DNA of 5,142 nt, taken from positions 1 through 5,142 of the forward strand of contig JAESTG010000231.1 in the NCBI GenBank assembly GCA_016763715.1, given 5' to 3'. Each line of letters opens with the position of its first letter. Position 1 is the stretch's first letter. The notes beneath the pieces are model-generated. The model saw nothing but the letters and a program-made list of their open reading frames with translations. It did no database searches and had not been told where the DNA came from. The translations under genes were made by a program, and so were the position numbers. Positions 1 to 5,142 of this stretch are shown one piece after another. This stretch comes from Flavobacteriaceae bacterium. GTDB taxonomy: Bacteria > Bacteroidota > Bacteroidia > Flavobacteriales > Flavobacteriaceae.

Positions 1-588
1 AGTGTTGCTTTTTTAATTTACCTAACACCTGGATTAACGAACACCAAATACGCAAACTTGAAACTTCTAAGTGGGTTTCCACCGCCTTTATTTTATAGTA
101 TTTATGATAAAGGTACCAGTGCACCTCTTGGTTTGAAAGCTTATAAAGATTTTGATGAAGGAGTTGCTGCGGCAAAAGCTGCTAGAAAACCAATTATGTT
201 AGATTTTACGGGTTGGGCTTGTGTGAACTGTAGGCAAATGGAGGAGCAGGTTTGGAGTGAAGACGATATTTTTAAAATAATCAATGAGGACTTTGTACTT
301 ATTTCGTTATATGTTGATGATCGGAAAGAATTGGCAGAAGGAGAAAAATTCCATTATTTAAAGTCCAATGGTAGTGTTAAAGATATCAATACCATAGGGG
401 ATAAGTGGGCAACTTTTCAAACCGTTAATTTTGGAAATAACTCTCAACCATACTATATTCTAATGGATGCCGATTTAAATTTACTAAATAAGCCAATAGC
501 CTATACACCAGATGCTAGTGATTATTTAGAATGGCTTACACTAGGGTTGAAAAATTCTCAGGGAGGAAAACCAGTCTCTACCGATTAG
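1..588 (+). CDS. dsbD: DsbD-type thiol:disulfide interchange protein, C-terminal part (5' end outside window)
   Basis: The frame is open from base 1, so this is the 3' end of a longer gene; the TTG at 58 is an internal Leu codon, not a start. About 195 residues are visible. The first ~12 (SVAFLIYLTPGL) look like the end of the last membrane helix, followed by the linker LKLLSGFPPPLFYS. From about residue 55 there is a thioredoxin-fold domain: KPIMLDFTGWACVNC, with redox cysteines at visible residues 74 and 77 (bases 220-231), then MEEQVW and a probable cis-proline loop in SQPYYILMD. In this family the membrane core passes electrons from cytoplasmic thioredoxin to periplasmic partners through this C-terminal domain, which would sit in the periplasm. 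A CcdA/thioredoxin fusion under another name is equivalent. Family assignment is firm; the partner proteins are unknown. It shows no functional link to the sugar genes downstream. Confidence 0.88.
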   Translation, partial: SVAFLIYLTPGLTNTKYANLKLLSGFPPPLFYSIYDKGTSAPLGLKAYKDFDEGVAAAKAARKPIMLDFTGWACVNCRQMEEQVWSEDDIFKIINEDFVLISLYVDDRKELAEGEKFHYLKSNGSVKDINTIGDKWATFQTVNFGNNSQPYYILMDADLNLLNKPIAYTPDASDYLEWLTLGLKNSQGGKPVSTD

Positions 589-641
589 CATATTACTTGC
601 CTAAAACCACTTGGGGAAACTTTGAAAAGGGTTTAATTGAA

Positions 642-665
642 AAGTGCTACACGAATGTAGCACTT
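642..665 (+). terminator. Hairpin after dsbD, probable terminator
   Basis: AAGTGCTACA (642-651), loop CGAA, then TGTAGCACTT (656-665): a perfect 10-bp stem with a tetraloop, 53 bases after the dsbD stop. The stem is followed by ATAACAAACC rather than a clean T-run, so it is a weak intrinsic terminator by the E. coli model. It could also be a 3'-end stabilising hairpin. The stem itself is certain; the role is inferred from its position. Confidence 0.65.
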
Positions 666-788
666 ATAACAAACCTAACTTAGTAAACTTTAAATTAAGT
701 TTCAAAGATCAATTTTTTATCCCCACAAAAAATTATATTGATACATATTCACTAAGTAACAAATATAATCAACCGATGCAGAAAATCT

Positions 789-806
789 ATACGTACTAAC
801 ACGTAT
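789..806. repeat. Perfect inverted repeat ATACGT-N6-ACGTAT
   Basis: ATACGT (789-794), spacer ACTAAC, ACGTAT (801-806). A short perfect dyad like this could bind a dimeric regulator, and the LacI-family protein encoded at 1099 is the obvious candidate. It does not have the contiguous central-CG palindrome typical of LacI-family operators, and it lies about 290 bases before the start codon. The dyad is seen; operator function is a guess. Confidence 0.3.
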
Positions 807-842
807 TTTTATTTTTTTAACTAGTGAGTTAGGGTCGAAAGA

Positions 843-862
843 GCGTCCCTGAAAATGGACGC
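843..862. repeat. GC-rich hairpin GCGTCC/GGACGC
   Basis: GCGTCC (843-848), 8-base loop, GGACGC (857-862), a perfect 6-bp stem that stands out in very AT-rich surroundings. An alternative pairing AGGGTC (831-836) with GTCCCT (845-850), one T-T mismatch, uses some of the same bases, so the two folds exclude each other. No known riboswitch class was recognised. Confidence 0.4.
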
Positions 863-866
863 AAGA

Positions 867-901
867 AATTACCAATGAATAAAATTATTTCATTGGTAAT
901 T
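867..901. repeat. 13-bp perfect hairpin in lacI upstream region
   Basis: AATTACCAATGAA (867-879), 9-base loop, TTCATTGGTAATT (889-901): 13 uninterrupted pairs, the longest stem in the window. It is AT-rich with no following T-run, though a T-run comes at 919-924. It begins 4 bases after the GC-rich hairpin. It may be a second terminator shielding lacI, a processed 5' leader structure, or a protein-binding dyad; the sequence does not decide. Confidence 0.55.
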
Positions 902-910
902 GAATTGAAA

Positions 911-934
911 AATACTTATTTTTTACTTCCTAAA
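911..934 (+). repeat. T-rich motif, copy 1
   Basis: AATACTTATTTTTT followed by ACTTCCTAAA. It matches the copy at 2181-2203 (AAGACTTATTTTTT then CTTCCTAAA) with one substitution and one inserted A over 24 positions. Both copies are non-coding and lie on opposite sides of lacI in the same orientation. Similarity is seen directly; function is unknown. Confidence 0.5.
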
Positions 935-965
935 ATTCAAATATATTAGAAATTAACATACCTCA

Positions 966-985
966 GAATTCAAGACCTATTTTTT
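966..985 (+). repeat. T-rich motif, copy 2
   Basis: GAATTCAAGACCTATTTTTT, 18 of 20 bases identical to 2175-2194 (GAAATCAAGACTTATTTTTT). It lies about 113 bases before the lacI start. It shares the left half of copy 3, whereas copy 1 shares the right half. It may be a promoter or regulator-binding element; no experimentally known motif was recognised. Confidence 0.5.
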
Positions 986-989
986 GGTA

Positions 990-1001
990 TACGAAAACGT
1001 A
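990..1001. promoter_or_regulatory. Possible operator upstream of lacI (TACG-AAAA-CGTA)
   Basis: A TACG/CGTA dyad around AAAA, containing ACGAAAACGT, which partly resembles the A-run plus CG half-sites common for LacI-family proteins. It is about 100 bases before the lacI ATG and just after T-rich motif copy 2, a place consistent with autoregulation. The full symmetric palindrome around a central CG is not present, so this is weak. Confidence 0.25.
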
Positions 1002-1098
1002 GTAGTGTTAATAAGTTGTATTACTTTAACAAATGCAGATTACGTTATTGGTAAAAGATGCCTTAAAAGTATCATAACTATGTAAAGTCGGACATTCT

Positions 1099-2133
1099 AT
1101 GCAGAAATTAACTCTTAAGAAAATTGCACGTGAACTAGATGTCTCTATTTCTACCGTATCAAAGGCCTTGAAGGATAGCTCTGAAATTGGAAAGGATACT
1201 AAAGATAAGATTAATGCCTTTGCCAAACTTTATAATTACCGCCCTAATAATATTGCATTAAGTCTCAAAAATCAGAAGACTAAAACCTTGGGGATTATTT
1301 GTCCTGAGATTGCACATCATTTTTTTACTACCGTAATTAGTGGGATAGAAAAAGTAGCAAATGACCGTGATTACACGGTTATAATAGGCCTTTCTAACGA
1401 GTCATTTGAAAAAGAGGTTACCAATATGAGCAAGTTAGCTAATGGAAGTATTGATGGTTTTTTAATTTCAGTATCTAAAGAAACTCAACTAAGGAAGGAC
1501 TATCATCACTTAACCGAAGTAATCGATCAGGGGATGCCTATTGTAATGTTCGATCGTACTGTGGATGAAATTAAATGTGACAAAGTAATTGTCGACGATG
1601 TGAAAGGAGCCAAGGAGGCAGTACTCAAACTAATTACTGAAGGCTGTCTTAATATTGCTATCATTACTACTGAAGATCACGTGAGCGTTGGTAGTTTACG
1701 TACGTCAGGATATAAACAAGCGCTTCTGGAAAAAGGAATTCCATTTAATGAAACTTATGTTTTAAAATTGGATGACCAATTCAATAACGAAGAAAGTCAC
1801 GAAATACTTGTAAAGCATATTCTAAATTTTTTAAAACAGAATCCTAATATTGATGGTGTCTTCGCCGTGAATGAGAAGTATGCATTAACTGCAATAAAGG
1901 CTGCTCAATTACTGTCCAAGAATATTCCCAATGATATAAAGGTTATAGGCTTTTCGGATGGAGTGCTTTCCAAATACGCAACACCAAGTCTGAGTACAGT
2001 TAATCAACACGGGAAAGAACTGGGCGAATTGGCTGCACAGCTTTTAATTGAGCGTATCGAGAATGAAGAAACAGAATTACCATATCGAACGGAAGTAGTA
2101 GCTACCGAGTTAATTCTTAGAGAGTCTACTTAG
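1099..2133 (+). CDS. LacI/GalR-family transcriptional regulator of the disaccharide locus
   Basis: A full-length 344-residue LacI-family protein, the usual family size. The N-terminal helix-turn-helix is LTLKKIARELDVSISTVSKALKD (written in part; residues 4-26). The hinge helix is YRPNNIALSLKN, with Leu56 at the position of the minor-groove-inserting leucine in E. coli LacI. Residues ~62-340 form the periplasmic-binding-protein-like sensor domain (TLGIICPEIAHHFF, DGFLISVS, VIGFSDG, PSLSTVNQHG), which would bind a sugar effector and dimerise. ATG 1099 is chosen because the HTH begins at once after it; only a weak GGA precedes it. Its position before pgmB and a GH65 phosphorylase suggests it controls maltose or related alpha-glucoside use. 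Whether it represses or activates, and its effector, cannot be read from the sequence. Confidence 0.93.
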   Translation: MQKLTLKKIARELDVSISTVSKALKDSSEIGKDTKDKINAFAKLYNYRPNNIALSLKNQKTKTLGIICPEIAHHFFTTVISGIEKVANDRDYTVIIGLSNESFEKEVTNMSKLANGSIDGFLISVSKETQLRKDYHHLTEVIDQGMPIVMFDRTVDEIKCDKVIVDDVKGAKEAVLKLITEGCLNIAIITTEDHVSVGSLRTSGYKQALLEKGIPFNETYVLKLDDQFNNEESHEILVKHILNFLKQNPNIDGVFAVNEKYALTAIKAAQLLSKNIPNDIKVIGFSDGVLSKYATPSLSTVNQHGKELGELAAQLLIERIENEETELPYRTEVVATELILREST

Positions 2134-2174
2134 GTCAAATACACTTTCCTCAAAAAAGCATATATTTACAGCAC

Positions 2175-2203
2175 GAAATCAAGACTTATTTTTTCTTCCT
2201 AAA
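2175..2203 (+). repeat. T-rich motif, copy 3 (most complete)
   Basis: GAAATCAAGACTTATTTTTT (2175-2194) plus CTTCCTAAA (2195-2203). The left 20 bases match 966-985 at 18 positions, and the right 23 match 911-934 with one substitution and one gap. This copy therefore joins both half-similarities. It starts 42 bases after the lacI stop and about 260 before pgmB. Confidence 0.5.
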
Positions 2204-2253
2204 CTGAATAAAGTTTTGATATGTCGGATACTGGCGGTTTAGCCTTCTCGTAC

Positions 2254-2279
2254 TATCGAAGCAATTTTAGCTGTCGATA
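2254..2279. repeat. Hairpin with one bulge upstream of pgmB
   Basis: TATCGA-AGC (2254-2262), loop AATTTTA, GCT (2270-2272), bulged G (2273), TCGATA (2274-2279): nine pairs with one bulge. TATCGA/TCGATA could also be a protein-binding dyad. No T-run follows at once, so terminator function is doubtful. Confidence 0.4.
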
Positions 2280-2318
2280 TATGCAACTACACAATTCAAA
2301 TTTTTTGAGTGAATGGAA

Positions 2319-2338
2319 CCAATGCCTTATGGCAATGG
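2319..2338. repeat. Short hairpin CCAATGCC/GGCAATGG upstream of pgmB
   Basis: CCAATGCC (2319-2326), loop TTAT, GGCAATGG (2331-2338), seven pairs with one A-A mismatch, followed by GTATTGTTTTAATT. It may be a weak terminator or attenuator-like stem in the pgmB leader. Evidence is limited to the pairing. Confidence 0.35.
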
Positions 2339-2437
2339 GTATTGTTTTAATTAACTCCTACTTCATAGATTTTATCAATAATATTTTTTTGACCACTAAT
2401 ACAAAATTCACTTCACACCAGATTGAACCATTACATT

Positions 2438-3094
2438 ATGAATAAAAAGGGATTTATATTTGACCTTGATGGCGTTATTGTTGACACGGCGAAGTATCAT
2501 TTTTTGGCTTGGAAAAAACTGGCCAAAAGCGTTGGTATCACTTTTTCAGAAGCACAGAATGAACAACTTAAAGGAGTGAGCCGAGTTCGTTCCCTTGAAA
2601 AGATTCTAACATGGGGAAAGAAGGAAATTTCAGAAGATCAATTTATGGAACTCATGGCTCGAAAGAACAATGATTACCTAGATTATATTTCGAATATGGA
2701 CGAAGGTGAAATTCTTCCCGATGTTCCGCGGATACTTAATCTTCTAAAAGAAATGGACCAGCCATTTTCATTGGGGTCTGCGAGTAAAAATGCGCGCGCC
2801 ATTCTCAAAGAAGTTGAATTGTTAAATGACTTCAAAATAATTGTTGATGGAACTAATGTGGTAAAGGCAAAGCCAGACCCTGCCGTGTTTTTAAAAGCGG
2901 CAAGGATGATGAAAATTGATCCAGATAAGTGTATCGTATTTGAAGATGCTGTAGCAGGAATTCAAGCAGCCAATGCCGCAGGAATGCTTAGTATTGGAAT
3001 AGGCAGCCCAGAAATACTGCATGAGGCCAATTGTGTTTTTAATGATTTTACTGAAATAAGCGACTCCTTTATAATTAAGTTAATTAACGAATAA
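2438..3094 (+). CDS. pgmB: Beta-phosphoglucomutase (HAD superfamily)
   Basis: A 218-residue cytosolic enzyme that converts beta-D-glucose 1-phosphate to glucose 6-phosphate through an aspartyl-phosphate. Motif I is FDLDGVIVDT, with nucleophile Asp9 and acid/base Asp11. The cap domain (about 16-90) holds His21, Trp25 and GVSRVRSLEKIL with Arg49. Motif II is SASKN (114-118), motif III is Lys145 in KAKPDP, and motif IV is FEDAVAGIQAA with Glu169 and Asp170. From Arg49 onward these residues fall at the same numbers as in Lactococcus lactis beta-PGM, and the SRxxSL segment separates it from generic HAD phosphatases. An in-frame TTG at 2423 would add five residues, but the motif spacing favours ATG 2438. 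No Shine-Dalgarno is visible. It sits 28 bp before the GH65 gene that makes its substrate, so the two are probably one transcript. Confidence 0.95.
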   Translation: MNKKGFIFDLDGVIVDTAKYHFLAWKKLAKSVGITFSEAQNEQLKGVSRVRSLEKILTWGKKEISEDQFMELMARKNNDYLDYISNMDEGEILPDVPRILNLLKEMDQPFSLGSASKNARAILKEVELLNDFKIIVDGTNVVKAKPDPAVFLKAARMMKIDPDKCIVFEDAVAGIQAANAAGMLSIGIGSPEILHEANCVFNDFTEISDSFIIKLINE

Positions 3095-3111
3095 AACTAC
3101 TTTCCTTTCAT

Positions 3112-3115
3112 AGGA
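3112..3115 (+). promoter_or_regulatory. Ribosome binding site of the GH65 gene
   Basis: AGGA lies seven bases before ATG 3123 in the short pgmB-GH65 gap. It is the best Shine-Dalgarno match among the starts in this window and supports this ATG. Confidence 0.5.
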
Positions 3116-3122
3116 TATTATA

Positions 3123-5142
3123 ATGAATCAAGAATATATAAAACCTGATAATTGGAGCATCATAGAAGAAGGCTTTGACCCTACACTTGTTAAATCTTCA
3201 GAGAGTCTTTTTAGCATTGGAAATGGCGCTATGGGACAACGTGCTAATTTTGAAGAAGACTATAGCGGTCCATCTTTTCAAGGGAGTTATATCGCAGGTG
3301 TTTTTTACCCAGACAAAACGCGAGTTGGCTGGTGGAAAAACGGATACCCAGAGTATTTTGCCAAAGTATTGAATGCGCCCAATTGGATTGGAATTCGACT
3401 TTCAGTAAACGGAGAAAACTTCGATTTGAGTAAGTGTGCTAACATTTCAGACTTCCGAAGAGAGCTAAATATGAAAGAAGGTTGGTACCGTCGTTCTTTA
3501 AGAGCTACCCTTCAAAATGGGATAGAAATAGAACTGGAAAGTACTCGAATATTGCATTTGGAATTGGATAAATTAGGCGTTATTAATTATCGAGTAAAAG
3601 TATTAAATAGTGATGCCGATATGGTTTTTGCTCCCTATTTGGACGCTAGAATTACGAATGAAGATAGTAACTGGGATGACAAGTTTTGGGACATTAAGAG
3701 TGTTTCAGAATTGGAACAAAAGGCCTTCATTCACACAAGCACCATGAAAACTGATTTTCAGGTTTGCACGTTTATGAGCTCTAAAATTTTTGTTGATGGT
3801 GTAGAGGTTCCTATACAGTATACTTCAGAAAAAAAACCAAAAAGGATCGCATTCAAATATTCAGTATCATTAAAAGTGGGGCAATCGGCTACACTTCAGA
3901 AGTTTGCTGGTTATACCGTATCATTGGATAAGGATTATAATAAGCTGCAACAGTCTGCAATAGAGGTTTTAAACAAAGGGATTTCTATTGGTTATGATGT
4001 GCTTAAAGAACAGCAGAGAAATGCATGGGCTGAGATTTGGGACATGGCCGATATCACTATTGACGGCGATGTAAAAGCCCAACAAGGAATCCGGTTTAAT
4101 ATTTTTCAACTAAATCAAACATATTTGGGTAAGGATGCCCGCCTTAACATTGGGCCAAAAGGATTTACAGGTGAGAAATACGGCGGAAGTACTTATTGGG
4201 ATACTGAAGCTTATTGCATACCATTCTATATGGCAACCAAGGAGCCAAAGGTAGCACGAAACCTATTAACGTATAGATATCATCATTTAGGAAAAGCGAT
4301 TGAAAATGCAGAGAAACTTGGCTTTAGTAATGGAGCTGCTTTGTATCCAATGGTAACAATGAATGGAGAGGAATGTCATAATGAATGGGAGATTACTTTC
4401 GAGGAAATTCATCGCAATGGCGCCATTGCTTTTGCTATTTATAACTATACACGTTACACTAATGACCTTAGCTATATTCCAGAAATGGGATTGGAAGTTC
4501 TTATTGGGATTGCGCGATTTTGGCATCAACGGGCTACGTTTAGCAAGCCGAAAAATAAATATGTTATCCTAGGTGTAACTGGCCCCAATGAGTATGAAAA
4601 CAATATAAATAATAACTTTTATACTAATTATATGGCTGTGTGGTGTCTCAAGTATGCGGAAAGCCAGATTACTGCAATGTTGGGGAGCCACCCGAAAGAT
4701 CATCGTCGTATTTGGGCTAAAACCAATTTAACTCAAAATGAGATTGATAGTTGGATGGAGACTGCCTCAAATATGTATTTTCCATTCGATTTGGAACGAG
4801 ATATTTATTTACAACAAGACGGGTTTTTGGATAAAGAGCTAGTTCCTGTTTCAGAATTGGAACAAAAGCATAGACCAATCAATCAAAAGTGGTCATGGGA
4901 CCGTATATTACGTTCTCCCTATATTAAACAAGCCGATACGCTACAGGGGTTTTACTTTTTTGAAGAAGATTTTTCAACGGAAGAGTTAGAACGGCATTTC
5001 GATTTTTATGAACCATTGACCGTTCATGAGTCATCACTTTCTCCATGTGTTCATAGTATTCAAGCATCCAAATTAGGACGAATGGAGCTAGTGTATGAGT
5101 TCTATTTGATGACTTCTCGATTGGATTTGGATGATTATAATA
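3123..5142 (+). CDS. mapA: Glycoside hydrolase family 65 phosphorylase, probably maltose phosphorylase (3' end outside window)
   Basis: Open from ATG 3123 to the window edge, 673 codons without stop or frameshift; family members have about 750-780 residues, so roughly 80-100 are missing. It would split maltose with phosphate, with inversion, to beta-glucose 1-phosphate and glucose in the cytosol; no signal peptide is seen. The N-terminal beta-sandwich (~1-270) contains SIGNGAMGQRANFEE and PDKTRVGWWKNGYPEYF. The (alpha/alpha)6 catalytic barrel contains GGSTYWDTEAYCIPFY, the substrate loop HNEWEITFE (419-427) and EEIHRNGAIAF. The general acid is Glu490 in TGPNEYENNINNN, matching Glu487 of the Lactobacillus brevis enzyme. 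WSWDRILRSPYIKQADTLQ includes Lys602-Gln603, and HESSLSP belongs to the phosphate-side region. The HNEWEITFE loop favours maltose over trehalose or kojibiose, but substrate remains an inference and the symbol follows lactobacillus usage. It is the second gene of the pgmB operon. Confidence 0.92.
   Translation, partial: MNQEYIKPDNWSIIEEGFDPTLVKSSESLFSIGNGAMGQRANFEEDYSGPSFQGSYIAGVFYPDKTRVGWWKNGYPEYFAKVLNAPNWIGIRLSVNGENFDLSKCANISDFRRELNMKEGWYRRSLRATLQNGIEIELESTRILHLELDKLGVINYRVKVLNSDADMVFAPYLDARITNEDSNWDDKFWDIKSVSELEQKAFIHTSTMKTDFQVCTFMSSKIFVDGVEVPIQYTSEKKPKRIAFKYSVSLKVGQSATLQKFAGYTVSLDKDYNKLQQSAIEVLNKGISIGYDVLKEQQRNAWAEIWDMADITIDGDVKAQQGIRFNIFQLNQTYLGKDARLNIGPKGFTGEKYGGSTYWDTEAYCIPFYMATKEPKVARNLLTYRYHHLGKAIENAEKLGFSNGAALYPMVTMNGEECHNEWEITFEEIHRNGAIAFAIYNYTRYTNDLSYIPEMGLEVLIGIARFWHQRATFSKPKNKYVILGVTGPNEYENNINNNFYTNYMAVWCLKYAESQITAMLGSHPKDHRRIWAKTNLTQNEIDSWMETASNMYFPFDLERDIYLQQDGFLDKELVPVSELEQKHRPINQKWSWDRILRSPYIKQADTLQGFYFFEEDFSTEELERHFDFYEPLTVHESSLSPCVHSIQASKLGRMELVYEFYLMTSRLDLDDYN
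3701..3722 (+). repeat. 22-bp exact direct repeat inside GH65 gene, copy 1
   Basis: TGTTTCAGAATTGGAACAAA plus AG, identical to 4847-4868. It encodes VSELEQK (residues 194-200) in the N-terminal domain, using the same seven codons as copy 2. Confidence 0.8.
4847..4868 (+). repeat. 22-bp exact direct repeat inside GH65 gene, copy 2
   Basis: Identical to 3701-3722, 1146 bases (382 codons) downstream and in the same frame, encoding VSELEQK at residues 576-582 just before the conserved HRPINQKWSWDRI block in the catalytic barrel. Confidence 0.8.

Larger units (their letters stand above)
589..1098. other. 510-bp intergenic region between dsbD and lacI, no convincing gene
   Basis: No credible protein gene is seen on either strand. 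From left to right it holds the dsbD hairpin (642-665), an AT-rich stretch with a small AAACTT/AAGTTT inverted repeat (685-702), an ACGTAT-type inverted repeat (789-806), a GC-rich 6-bp hairpin (843-862), a 13-bp hairpin (867-901), two T-rich motif copies (911-934 and 966-985) and a TACG/CGTA inverted repeat (990-1001). The lacI promoter must lie here or be read through from dsbD. I found no exact match to the Bacteroidota -7 element TAnnTTTG at a sensible distance. No strong Shine-Dalgarno precedes lacI; only a GGA at 1090-1092. Confidence 0.7.
2134..2437. other. 304-bp intergenic region between lacI and pgmB
   Basis: No convincing gene is seen. A 74-codon open frame from ATG 2221 runs 8 bases into pgmB, has no ribosome binding site and resembles no family I know; I treat it as chance. 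The region holds T-rich motif copy 3 (2175-2203), a bulged 9-bp hairpin (2254-2279), a short mismatched hairpin (2319-2338) and an AT-rich stretch with T7G at 2384-2391 that could be part of a promoter, but I find no well-spaced -33/-7 pair. No clear terminator follows lacI, so pgmB may be read from lacI or from its own promoter here. In related Bacteroidota loci a sugar transporter gene often lies near this position; scanning frames by eye I saw no remnant of one. Confidence 0.65.

Noticed and set aside
58..588. Stand-alone thioredoxin protein starting at TTG 58
   Set aside because: The frame is open upstream to base 1 with membrane-helix-like and linker sequence typical of DsbD, so the TTG is internal.
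673..835. Integron attC-like site (ACCTAAC ... GTTAGGG)
   Set aside because: The right core lacks the final pyrimidine, the 163-bp span is long, internal L' and L'' pairing is missing and no integrase or cassette genes are visible.
875..949. 24-codon open frame starting ATGAATAAAATT
   Set aside because: It begins inside the 13-bp hairpin and crosses T-rich motif copy 1; no ribosome binding site, and such short frames are common by chance.
1026..1226. Minus-strand frame over the lacI start
   Set aside because: Antisense shadow of a clear LacI-family HTH coding region.
2240..2256. Resemblance of TTCTCGTACTA to the complement of the 23S rRNA sarcin-ricin region
   Set aside because: Only about ten bases match and the flanks do not; chance similarity.
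2221..2445. 74-codon open frame between lacI and pgmB
   Set aside because: No ribosome binding site, no recognisable family, overlaps the pgmB start by 8 bases in another frame, and is rich in residues typical of translated AT-rich non-coding DNA.
4287..4572. Frames on both strands (4287-4529 minus, 4363-4572 plus) inside the GH65 gene
   Set aside because: They lie within the conserved catalytic region of GH65 in the wrong frame; shadows.

Overview
The window looks like chromosomal DNA from a member of the Bacteroidota, most likely a flavobacterium. The DNA is AT-rich, Shine-Dalgarno sequences are weak or absent before two of the three visible starts, and the proteins resemble Bacteroidota families. 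The genus cannot be fixed from the sequence alone. All four genes lie on the + strand.

Left part (1-588): the 3' end of a DsbD-type thiol:disulfide interchange protein, with the last bases of a membrane segment and a C-terminal thioredoxin domain carrying a WACVNC motif. It ends with a perfect 10-bp hairpin (642-665) and appears unrelated to what follows. A 510-bp gap without a convincing gene (589-1098) separates it from the next gene. The gap holds several inverted repeats and two copies of a T-rich motif.

Right part (1099-5142): a cytosolic disaccharide phosphorolysis locus. It has a LacI-family regulator (1099-2133), a 304-bp gap, beta-phosphoglucomutase pgmB (2438-3094), and, 28 bp later, a glycoside hydrolase family 65 phosphorylase that runs off the right edge (3123 to beyond 5142). 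The phosphorylase splits an alpha-glucosyl disaccharide, most probably maltose, with phosphate to give beta-glucose 1-phosphate and glucose. PgmB turns the beta-glucose 1-phosphate into glucose 6-phosphate for glycolysis. The LacI-type protein is the probable sugar-responsive switch.

The locus is mostly recognisable biology rather than a new system. The points worth a second look are the absence of a sugar transporter between lacI and pgmB, a T-rich motif that recurs on both sides of lacI, and an exact 22-bp in-frame direct repeat inside the GH65 gene. No CRISPR, tRNA, rRNA, IS element or phage gene was seen.
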